From UBA7702 sp040776805 (GTDB lineage: Bacteria; Bacillota; Dehalobacteriia; UBA7702): 64,000 bases of DNA. The notes beneath the pieces were generated by a model, which was not told the DNA's origin, made no database searches, and was given only the letters and a program-made list of their open reading frames with translations. The position numbers and the translations under genes are program-made. The DNA lies in the NCBI GenBank assembly GCA_040776805.1, contig JAXGZS010000002.1, forward strand, positions 278,759 through 342,758, read 5' to 3'. Every line of letters begins with the position of its first letter. The first letter of the stretch is position 1. Positions 18,376 through 25,289 of the stretch are shown here, piece after piece.

Positions 18376-18599
18376 GATACCTCCCCTTCAGCCTGTTAGA
18401 CAATAAAAAATGCGCCGGAAAGGCGCATCGCATAGGGCAGACAACCGCGCAAGCGGACTTCGCGCTGCCGTACAACAGGGTGTCGCGGCAAAGTTTTGCC
18501 ACAACCATAACCCATTATTCACGCCTTCCATCTCAAAACAAATTTCAATGTCAGGAAATTTCATTGTCCGGCACGCATTTTCACGGGCCGGTTTTTTTT
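18376..18599 (-). promoter_or_regulatory. Structured 5' leader of the hydEGF operon with in-leader terminator
   Basis: About 190 bases separate the promoter from a perfect terminator (18404-18428) that lies before the first gene, so transcripts can end early. The leader contains a 5'-end hairpin (CCGGC.../...GCCGG), a 10-bp hairpin GTTGTGGCAA/TTGCCGCGAC with a 4-base loop, and a third GGCAG.../...CTGCC stem. The 5' segment AAAATGC-GT-GCCGG is complementary to CCGGC-GCATTTT of the terminator arm apart from a 2-base bulge, so terminator and long-range pairing exclude each other. I do not recognise a known riboswitch class. Confidence 0.6.
18404..18428 (-). terminator. Attenuator terminator before the hyd operon
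   Basis: ATGCGCC/GGCGCAT with a 5-base loop and a run of T on the minus strand, ending about 25 bases before the ATG of the TM1266-like gene. Confidence 0.8.
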
Positions 18600-18627
18600 A
18601 TTATAACATAAAAAACAGGAGTTACAA
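18600..18627 (-). promoter_or_regulatory. Promoter of the hydEGF leader
   Basis: On the minus strand TTGTAA (18622-18627), a 16-base spacer and an extended -10 TGTTATAAT (TATAAT at 18600-18605). Confidence 0.65.
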
Positions 18628-18682
18628 GGCGAAATCAGATGATTTTTTTGTTCCGTTCTTTGTAAAATCTTCGCCTTCCCCA

Positions 18683-18808
18683 TTACCGCCGGGCCAAAGA
18701 CAGCCTTTTTTTCCGCTGTTTTCTGCGCTTAGCGCTGCTTTGCGCCACGAAACGGCGATCAAGCAAGAGCATCGCCATCAGGATACCAAGCCATAGCAAC
18801 AAACCCAT
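18683..18808 (-). CDS. Small single-span membrane protein with basic tail (hypothetical)
   Basis: A 41-codon frame begins at ATG 18808 behind GAAGGGGAG and stops at TAA 18685-18683. It has one hydrophobic segment (GLLLWLGILMAMLLL, residues 2-16) followed by a strongly basic tail (KRRKQRKKR). This would place the N-terminus in the membrane and the tail inside the cell. It lies 93 bases after the AAA ATPase gene on the same strand and may be co-transcribed with it. I know no family for it. The support is only the ribosome site and the ordered composition. Confidence 0.35.
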   Translation of the reverse strand: MGLLLWLGILMAMLLLDRRFVAQSSAKRRKQRKKRLSLARR

Positions 18809-18901
18809 TGTCTCCCCTTCTTTCTCCGCGCAGGCGCGGTCTTTACAAGGGAAATGATAGCATAGCCTATGGGACTTTTTTGGTACATGCCGCCAAAGCA
18901 G

Positions 18902-19765
18902 TCACGAAAACTCCCCTTCGTGTTCTTTGAAAAAGTCCCGATAGACCTTGATGTTTGCCAACTCGGTCCAAGCTTTGTTTTGGGGCGGCGTTGCGTCGAG
19001 ATCATAAATTTTCGCAAAGGGCAGGGCCAAAAGAAACGGGGAGTGGGTGGCGATAATGAACTGGCAGTGAAAAAAGCGCGCGGACTCTTCAATGAAACGG
19101 GCTAATTTCAGTTGAAATGCGGCGGAGAGGCTGTTTTCCGGTTCGTCCAGGAGATAAAGGGCGTGATCCTCAATGGCTTCGGTAAAATAGGCAAAGGCGC
19201 TTTCGCCATTGGATCGTTCCCTCTGGTTTTGCATCAGCCGCTCCCGAACATATTGGGATCGCGTCTTTCTCCGGGCGTCGTTATTCTTTTTGAGGTCGTT
19301 GATATCGTGGAGGGTCTTTAGACGCACATTGGCCTTTTTCATCTCAGTATATTCGCAAAACAGATCCTCCCGCCTCGTATCGATGCCTTCATTGAGGCCG
19401 CGGAGATGGAGCAGGGCGTCAAATACATCGTCACTGGTGATGATTTTGCTTTTCCCGGGAAGTTCCTTTCGGGAGGAAAGCCGGTGGTCGCAGCCATTGA
19501 CGTAATCGTCAAAAAAGCTGCTGCGATTAAAAAGGGATTGCCGTCTGACACCCAATTTTTCCGCAATGATGTTGAGCAACGTCGATTTGCCGCTGCCGTT
19601 GCCGCCGGCGAAAATCGTCACCGGATCGAAGGTAAAACACGGCAGCTCCCGATAGCAAAACACCTGGAAAGGATAGAAGGTTTGGAAACAGGTAGAGCGG
19701 ATGTCGTTTAAGTAGAGCTCCTCTTCTTCCCGGCTCACGGTCTGAAATTGTTCTAAATAAATCAT
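18902..19765 (-). CDS. AAA (ABC/SMC-like) ATPase
   Basis: A 287-residue predicted ATPase with Walker A GGNGSGKST (about residue 45), Walker B LYLLDEPENSLS, and the switch histidine in FIIATHSPFLLALP. It is of the AAA_21/RecF-like type that binds DNA ends or partners. ATG 19765 (MIYLEQFQTV) follows GTGAGGCC; longer in-frame starts run into the promoter. It stands alone, divergent from a WYL regulator, with no nuclease partner beside it. Its function is not known; genes of this type occur both in housekeeping and in defence loci. Confidence 0.75.
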   Translation of the reverse strand: MIYLEQFQTVSREEEELYLNDIRSTCFQTFYPFQVFCYRELPCFTFDPVTIFAGGNGSGKSTLLNIIAEKLGVRRQSLFNRSSFFDDYVNGCDHRLSSRKELPGKSKIITSDDVFDALLHLRGLNEGIDTRREDLFCEYTEMKKANVRLKTLHDINDLKKNNDARRKTRSQYVRERLMQNQRERSNGESAFAYFTEAIEDHALYLLDEPENSLSAAFQLKLARFIEESARFFHCQFIIATHSPFLLALPFAKIYDLDATPPQNKAWTELANIKVYRDFFKEHEGEFS

Positions 19766-19935
19766 AAAGGCCTCACTTTTTGATAATATCATGAACATTG
19801 GGATGTTTTTGGTACCTTTATCATGTATAATATCATTATAAAGGATCACGCGGTCTTTTCTTATGGGGTCCTTTCGATCCGTAACAGCCTTTGCCGTATC
19901 ACCAAGAAAACCGTCGTGAAAAGGAGGGGAATTCT

Positions 19936-20928
19936 ATGCTCATCGACCCGCCAAAAAAACTGACGATACTGTTCATCCTGGAGATTTTAAAAAGAGAAAC
20001 CAATTACGATCACCACCTTTCCCAGCAGGAAATCATCGCTTTGCTCAAACGGGATTACAACATGGAAGCAGAAAGAAAAAGCGTTTCCCGGAACATCAAC
20101 GATCTCATCGACGCCGGTTACGACATTGTCTGCCGCAACGGCTATTACCTCGACACCAGGGATTTCGAGTATAGCGAATTGCGCCTGATCATTGATTCCC
20201 TGCTCTTTTCAAAAAACATTCCCCGCAGCCAATGCAAAACACTGATCAAAAAGCTGATCAACCTGACGGATCGCCATTTCAACGCCAGGGTACGCCATAT
20301 CTCCACCATGCCGGTGCCGAAAACCGATCACCGACAGGTCTTTTACACCGTCGAAGTGCTCGACGAGGCGATTACCCATAACAAAATGGTCTCTTTCTAC
20401 TACAACGAATACCGCACCGACAAAAAGCTCCACCACAAACGGGAAGCGAGATATACGGTAAGCCCCTATCAGATTGCCGCCACCAATGGTCGCTACTATC
20501 TGATCTGCTCCACACAGCACCACGATAACATCGCCCACTACCGTATCGATCACATCGAAAGCGCCGAGATTATGGACAGCAGAGCAAAACCGATGAAGGA
20601 GGTCAAAGGTTTGGAGCACGGCCTTGATCTACCCCAGCACATGGCGGAGCACATCTATATGTTTTCCGGCGAAAGTCGGCGCGTGCTTTTCCGCACCCAA
20701 AAATCCCTGGTCGATCAAGTCATCGACTGGTTCGGCACCGATCTGATTTTTTCCAACGAAAAGGAAGACTGCGTCGATGTTTCTGTTCGCGTCAACGAAA
20801 ACGCGATGTTTTGCTGGCTCCTCCAATACGGCCCCTTCTGTGAAGTATTGGAACCTCTTGACCTCCGGGAAAAGGTGAAAGGCACCGTGACGGAAATGGC
20901 AGCACGCTACGGAAGGGAACCTTTATAA
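19936..20928 (+). CDS. WYL-domain transcriptional regulator
   Basis: A 330-residue regulator. An N-terminal winged helix (about 1-75, with SVSRNINDLIDAGYDI) is followed by a WYL domain carrying PYQIAATNGRYYLIC and a WYL C-terminal extension. WYL regulators sense small ligands or nucleic acids and often control DNA-repair or defence genes. ATG 19936 (MLIDPPKKLTIL) is preceded by AAGGAGGGG. It is transcribed divergently from the AAA ATPase, which is the natural candidate target. Confidence 0.85.
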   Translation: MLIDPPKKLTILFILEILKRETNYDHHLSQQEIIALLKRDYNMEAERKSVSRNINDLIDAGYDIVCRNGYYLDTRDFEYSELRLIIDSLLFSKNIPRSQCKTLIKKLINLTDRHFNARVRHISTMPVPKTDHRQVFYTVEVLDEAITHNKMVSFYYNEYRTDKKLHHKREARYTVSPYQIAATNGRYYLICSTQHHDNIAHYRIDHIESAEIMDSRAKPMKEVKGLEHGLDLPQHMAEHIYMFSGESRRVLFRTQKSLVDQVIDWFGTDLIFSNEKEDCVDVSVRVNENAMFCWLLQYGPFCEVLEPLDLREKVKGTVTEMAARYGREPL

Positions 20929-21074
20929 AAAGCGTCTGCTAAACATTTGGCTCCTCCTCAAAACGAAACGCTTCGGCGAAGGGCCGCGCAACAGCGCTGC
21001 CGCCGCATCCGTTTGCCCTTTTCACGTGTCTTTTGCTCATTTCGCGTTTCATCTTTTGTCTATTATAGCATATT

Positions 21075-21113
21075 TTACCGCAATTTGCGGTAAGACCCCA
21101 TTTATGTTATAAT
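21075..21113 (+). promoter_or_regulatory. ubiX promoter overlapping a perfect palindrome
   Basis: TTGCGG (21085-21090), a 17-base spacer and TATAAT (21108-21113). The -35 box is the right half of the palindrome TTACCGCAA-T-TTGCGGTAA (21075-21093), a probable operator. The rest of the 20929-21204 gap shows nothing else recognisable. Confidence 0.65.
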
Positions 21114-21204
21114 AACAAAATCATGGCCCGCCCCGTATTGCAGCATGAATGCCTGGCCCAGGGCAGTCACGGCGAAGAGAGCGACCCGAAAGAGGTTAGA
21201 ACAT

Positions 21205-21759
21205 ATGAAAATCATCCTTGGCATCACCGGCGCCAGCGGCGTTATTTACGGCATCCGCTTGCTGGAAACACTGAAAAAGACAGAACACGAAGTAGCTCTC
21301 ATCATCAGCGCTTGGGGCAAACAAACCATTGCCTTGGAAACGGATTACGCCCTCAGCACCGTCATCAACCTGGCGGACACGGTCTACGAACCTGACGACT
21401 TGGCGGCAGCGGTCTCCAGCGGTTCTTTCAAGGCGGACGCTGTGGTGATCGCTCCCTGCTCCATGAAGACCTTATCGGCGGTGGCCCACGGCTACAGTGA
21501 AAGCCTCATCCCCCGCGTTGCCGAGGTGGCGTTAAAAGAGCGCCGTCCCCTGGTGATGATGGTCAGGGAAACGCCCCTAAGCGCCATCCATTTGGAGAAT
21601 ATGCTAAAGGCAACTCAGGCCGGAGCCATCCTCGTGCCGCCCCTCGTCGCGTTTTACCACCGGCCCCAAACAGTGGAGGATATCATCAACCAAAGCGTAG
21701 GCAAGGTATTGGATCTGCTCCATATCGAACACGACCTTTTCCCTCGCTGGGGAGCATAA
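21205..21759 (+). CDS. ubiX: UbiX/Pad1-family flavin prenyltransferase
   Basis: A 184-residue FMN-binding flavoprotein that makes prenylated FMN, the cofactor of UbiD-type decarboxylases. The N-terminal GITGASGVIYGIRLL, the VIAPCSMKTLSAVAHG segment and the terminal RPQTVEDIINQSVGKVLDLL are family hallmarks. ATG 21205 follows AAAGAGG; an upstream in-frame ATG has no such site. It converges on the importer/UbiA/UbiD operon, and its product would activate the UbiD-type enzyme there (MqnM role in futalosine-pathway terms). Confidence 0.93.
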   Translation: MKIILGITGASGVIYGIRLLETLKKTEHEVALIISAWGKQTIALETDYALSTVINLADTVYEPDDLAAAVSSGSFKADAVVIAPCSMKTLSAVAHGYSESLIPRVAEVALKERRPLVMMVRETPLSAIHLENMLKATQAGAILVPPLVAFYHRPQTVEDIINQSVGKVLDLLHIEHDLFPRWGA

Positions 21760-21776
21760 GCAAAAGAAGCAAAAAC

Positions 21777-21814
21777 AAAAGCGCGACTTAGGATTTTTTC
21801 GAAGTCGCGCTTTT
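21777..21814. terminator. Bidirectional terminator between ubiX and the ABC permease
   Basis: AAAAGCGCGACTT/AAGTCGCGCTTTT with a 12-base loop. It has A- and T-runs on both sides and serves the two convergent units. Confidence 0.88.
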
Positions 21815-21837
21815 CTTTATTTCTTTATCTCTTTATC

Positions 21838-22644
21838 TCATTTTACCGATCTTTCGAGGGAAACCCCTTCCCCAACCTGCTTCTCCCCGAAGGGCTGCCA
21901 CCGGCAACAGCGGCGGTACAGACCGTCGATGAAGGCGAACAAAGCATAGCCCAAAAGTCCCAAAAGAACAATGCCGGTAAACATATCGACATAATTCACT
22001 CGAGTCCAGGCATTCATGATATAATAGCCCATGCCGTAGCGGGCGCCGAAGGTTTCCGTGAAGAACAGTACCGATAAGGCCGTGCCCATACTCACCCGCA
22101 AGGAAGAAAAGATCGCCGGCAAGGTCGCCGGCACGACGACGCGGCGAAACATGGTTTGATGAGATGCTCCCAACACGTTAAGGCAGGCGTAGGTTTCCCT
22201 GGGAATGGCTTTGGCGGCGTCCCGAGAGGAAACCGTCACCTGAAACACCACGATCAGCACAATCATCGTCACTTTGGCCGCCTCGCCCAAACCGCAGATC
22301 AGCATCACCAACGGCAAAAGGGCTATTTTGGGAATGGGGTAAAGCAGATAAATGAGAGGCGAACATATCCGGTCAAAGCGGGGGAAATAACCCATGGACA
22401 AACCAAGGGCCAAGCCGAGGAGCAGAGAAAGGGCAATGCCTACGGCGATCCGCCCCAAACTGGCCAGGAGATGCAGATACATGCCGCCGGAAACAAAATG
22501 AAGACAGATGTTTTCCACTACGGCCACGGGGGAGGGCAAAAAGGCCACCTTGAGAGCCTGGGAAAGAAGATACCAAAAAATCAGCAAGGCGACGAGGGCC
22601 CATAATGTCGTTTCCCCTAAAAAGCGGGGTTTTTTCATTGCCAT
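21838..22644 (-). CDS. ABC transporter permease (SsuC/TauC family)
   Basis: A 268-residue inner-membrane permease with about six membrane segments. The cytoplasmic EAA loop is ETYACLNVLGASHQTMFRRV followed by VPATLPAIFSSLR, as in SsuC, TauC and ThiX. ATG 22644 or ATG 22638 can start it; the latter overlaps the ATPase stop as ATGA and has better spacing to GGTGAG. It is the last gene of a five-gene run with UbiD- and UbiA-type genes. The substrate is unknown. Confidence 0.88.
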   Translation of the reverse strand: MAMKKPRFLGETTLWALVALLIFWYLLSQALKVAFLPSPVAVVENICLHFVSGGMYLHLLASLGRIAVGIALSLLLGLALGLSMGYFPRFDRICSPLIYLLYPIPKIALLPLVMLICGLGEAAKVTMIVLIVVFQVTVSSRDAAKAIPRETYACLNVLGASHQTMFRRVVVPATLPAIFSSLRVSMGTALSVLFFTETFGARYGMGYYIMNAWTRVNYVDMFTGIVLLGLLGYALFAFIDGLYRRCCRWQPFGEKQVGEGVSLERSVK

Positions 22645-23384
22645 ATCTCACCTGCCATTCTCCTAAGTTCCAGGGCAAGGTCATAATATTCTTTGCATAA
22701 CCGAAGCTCCTCTCTGCCAAAAAGAGGGTTATCGATCACCCGGGCAATGCGCCCCGGAGACGGCGTCAGCAAAGCGATTCGCTGTCCCACACAGAGAGCC
22801 TCTTCCACGCTATGGGTAACAAAAACCGTGGTCACCGCATATTTTCCCCAGAGGGAAAGAAAGATACTCTGCATCTTTTCGCGATTGATGGCATCCAAGG
22901 CGGAAAAAGGCTCGTCCATCAATAAGACTTGGGGCTTGAGCAAAAAGGCTCTGGCAATGGCCACCCGCTGCTGCTCCCCGCCGGATAATTGCAGGGGGTA
23001 TTTTTTTTGCAGGCTCAAAAGGCCCAAATCCGTTAACAGGGAGGAAATATGCTCTTTTTCCTTTTTGAGATCATCGCCTTTGATTTTTAGGCCCAACACC
23101 GCGTTTTCATAAGCAGTGGCCCAGTTCAACAGTCCGTACTGCTGGGGTACAAAACCGATCCGATCTTTTTTCGGCTCAGGCACGGAACCGTTTAGCAGAA
23201 CCTTGCCGCGATAGTCGGTATGAAGTCCCGCGATCACCTTTAAAAGCGTTGATTTTCCGCATCCCGAAGGGCCGATCATGGCTAGGACGGATCCATGATC
23301 GACCTCCAAATGCAAATGTTCCAGGGCCTTGACGCGCTTTCCCGCCGCTTCATAGGAAACGGAAACATCCTCTACTGCAATCAA
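22635..23384 (-). CDS. ABC transporter ATP-binding protein (SsuB/TauB family)
   Basis: A 249-residue ATPase with Walker A GPSGCGKST, signature LSGGEQQR, Walker B VLLMDEPFSALD and the H-loop FVTHSVEEAL. It starts at TTG 23384 behind GAGGTAAAGACAG. It is translationally coupled to the permease (overlapping genes) and lies 6 bases after the binding-protein gene. Confidence 0.92.
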   Translation of the reverse strand: MIAVEDVSVSYEAAGKRVKALEHLHLEVDHGSVLAMIGPSGCGKSTLLKVIAGLHTDYRGKVLLNGSVPEPKKDRIGFVPQQYGLLNWATAYENAVLGLKIKGDDLKKEKEHISSLLTDLGLLSLQKKYPLQLSGGEQQRVAIARAFLLKPQVLLMDEPFSALDAINREKMQSIFLSLWGKYAVTTVFVTHSVEEALCVGQRIALLTPSPGRIARVIDNPLFGREELRLCKEYYDLALELRRMAGEIWQ

Positions 23385-23390
23385 CTGTCT

Positions 23391-24347
23391 TTACCTCGCA
23401 AATTCAATGTTCACCAATTCAGCATAAGTGAGGTTCGCCGTTAAAAGTTCCCGTTTGGTCATCCACTCCAGTACGTCGGCAACATCCCCCTCGGTGGGAA
23501 CCGTCGCTTCCCGATAAACCGGCAAAACCAGGGTATCGTCTACAGATTCGGGGAAACCCGCTTCCGCAATCAGCCAATCCATATATTCTTCCCGTGGCGT
23601 ATCGTTTAAATAGGCCACGGCTTTGTTATAGGCCCGCACAAAGGCTGCCACCGCGTCGGGATGATCTGCGGTGAGCGTAGAAAGCATGGCAAGGCAGGTG
23701 GCGTTTAGGCCCAAATCCGCCGAAGAGGCAAGCACCATTGCGCCGCTGTCTTTGGCGACACTGACTTGGGGTTCCGGCATCGTCGCCGCGTCCACACTGC
23801 CGTTGATCAGCATTTCCATGCGCACGGTGATCTGGGGCGCGTAAGAATAGGTCACGTGGTCCTTGGCCACGCCGTAGTGGGCCAAGATCCGGTCGCTGGC
23901 ATAGTCCATAATGGTATTTTCCGACAGGGTCAATGTTTTGCCGTCAAGCTCTTCCACCGAGGTGATGTTACTCTGCACCGAGGCCAAAATCTGCTGGCTG
24001 CCGTCGGTGGAAAGAATGGCTTCTAAATCGAGATCGCTTTGGCGAAACAGCGCCACGGCAATCAAATCCGTGGTCACCGCGTTCACCGCCTTGCTTTGCA
24101 GGGCGCTGTCCCGGTCGGCGGCAGAGGTAAAGGCCTCGATTTCCACGGCGACCTGCTCTGCTTCAAAATAGCCCAAATGCTGGGCGACGATAAAGGGAAG
24201 GGCCTGAGTATCCGGGAGAACTCCGACGACGATGGGCTCCTCTTCGTTTAAGGTTTCCGCCGTTTCCTGAGGATCCTCCCCGGTGCAGGCGGCAAAGCCC
24301 CATAATAAAGAGACGCATAAAAGTGCCATGAGCATTTTTTTCAACAT
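23391..24347 (-). CDS. ABC transporter substrate-binding lipoprotein (SsuA/NMT1-like)
   Basis: A 318-residue lipoprotein: signal peptide MLKKMLMALLCVSLLWGFAA with the lipobox Cys in FAACTG. It is followed by the two-lobed fold of the NMT1/SsuA/ThiY group (PIVVGVLPDTQALPFIVAQ... and MPEPQVSVAKDSGAMVL). ATG 24347 follows AAGAGGAATC. It is followed directly by its ATPase and permease, and preceded by a UbiA-type prenyltransferase in the same operon, which suggests that it may capture an aromatic quinone precursor. That is inference; sulfonates, thiamine precursors or nitrate-like anions are bound by relatives. Confidence 0.88.
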   Translation of the reverse strand: MLKKMLMALLCVSLLWGFAACTGEDPQETAETLNEEEPIVVGVLPDTQALPFIVAQHLGYFEAEQVAVEIEAFTSAADRDSALQSKAVNAVTTDLIAVALFRQSDLDLEAILSTDGSQQILASVQSNITSVEELDGKTLTLSENTIMDYASDRILAHYGVAKDHVTYSYAPQITVRMEMLINGSVDAATMPEPQVSVAKDSGAMVLASSADLGLNATCLAMLSTLTADHPDAVAAFVRAYNKAVAYLNDTPREEYMDWLIAEAGFPESVDDTLVLPVYREATVPTEGDVADVLEWMTKRELLTANLTYAELVNIEFAR

Positions 24348-24422
24348 GTTGATTCCTCTTCCTTTTTTTTCTTTTTCTTTTTCTTGCAATGTTCTTTCTT
24401 TTAATATCATTTCTGATGATTT

Positions 24423-25289
24423 TTACAGAAATAAATCGGCGACGACGAAAATCAATAAAACAACGCTGATGATCTGATTCACCTGATACGAAGCAAAAAT
24501 CACCTTTCCGTAATGATCCGGGGAAACCAGGCGGTGTTCGTAGAAGAGAAAACCGCCGATGAGCAAAACGCCGATCCCGTAAAACCAGGTAAGCTCCGTC
24601 AGAAAAATCAGGGAGCACAACAATAAAAATGTTCCGACATGAAAGGCGGCGGCAATCAGCAGCGCCGTTTTCTCCCCAAAGCGCACGGGAATGGAATGAA
24701 GCCCCTCTTTGGCGTCAAAATCGCGGTCTTGGATGGCGTAAATGATATCAAATCCCGCCACCCACAGCACGTCGGCAAGACATAAGACACAGGCGACAAA
24801 GTTCAGCCTCCCGGTCACGGCGATCCAGGCTCCCGCCGGCGCCACAGCGCAGGAAAGGCCTAAAATCAAATGACAAAGCCAGGTAAACCGCTTGGCGTAG
24901 GAATAGACCACAAATAAAACAGCGGCAACGGGCAGCAAGTAAACGCAGATCCGGCCCAAAAAGGCCGCGGCGACGAAAAGCAGCACAGCGCAAACAAGGA
25001 TCAAATAACAGACTTCCCGGGTGCGCAGCTTGCCGGCGGGAATGTGCCGTCCCGCGGTGCGGGGATCTTTGGCGTCGATATCCCGGTCCGCCACCCGGTT
25101 TAAGGCGTTGGCGCCGGTACGCCCCGCCAGCAGCGCCACGAAGATCCAAAAAACGGTGGCATAAGCGGGGAGTCCGTGAGCGGCAAGGAGCATCCCCACA
25201 ATGCCGAAGGACAGAGAAAACAGGGAATTGGAGAACATGACCAGTTCACCGTACATCCGTATTTTCGTTTTGATTTCAGTCCAAGCCAT
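24423..25289 (-). CDS. UbiA-family polyprenyltransferase (MqnP/UbiA type)
   Basis: A 288-residue integral membrane enzyme with about eight membrane segments. Both Asp-rich Mg/diphosphate motifs are seen: NRVADRDIDAKDPRT and DIIYAIQDRDFDAKEG. It attaches a polyprenyl chain to an aromatic acid. It overlaps the UbiD-type gene by 14 bases, the usual pairing for the late futalosine menaquinone steps (prenylation then decarboxylation). 4-hydroxybenzoate is an alternative acceptor in the family, but an anaerobe of this kind is not expected to make ubiquinone. Confidence 0.88.
   Translation of the reverse strand: MAWTEIKTKIRMYGELVMFSNSLFSLSFGIVGMLLAAHGLPAYATVFWIFVALLAGRTGANALNRVADRDIDAKDPRTAGRHIPAGKLRTREVCYLILVCAVLLFVAAAFLGRICVYLLPVAAVLFVVYSYAKRFTWLCHLILGLSCAVAPAGAWIAVTGRLNFVACVLCLADVLWVAGFDIIYAIQDRDFDAKEGLHSIPVRFGEKTALLIAAAFHVGTFLLLCSLIFLTELTWFYGIGVLLIGGFLFYEHRLVSPDHYGKVIFASYQVNQIISVVLLIFVVADLFL

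Noticed and set aside
18568..18598. Plus-strand terminator (CCGGC/GCCGG plus eight T) implying a plus-strand small RNA
   Set aside because: No plus-strand promoter is visible, and the element is explained as the 5' hairpin and A-run of the minus-strand leader.
18410..18796. 128-codon open frame on the plus strand
   Set aside because: It runs through the hyd leader hairpins and the plus-strand T-run and has no ribosome site or recognisable domain.
21123..21395. Short open frame starting just after the ubiX -10 box (leaderless candidate)
   Set aside because: It overlaps ubiX out of frame and its His/Arg-rich translation looks like a frame shadow.
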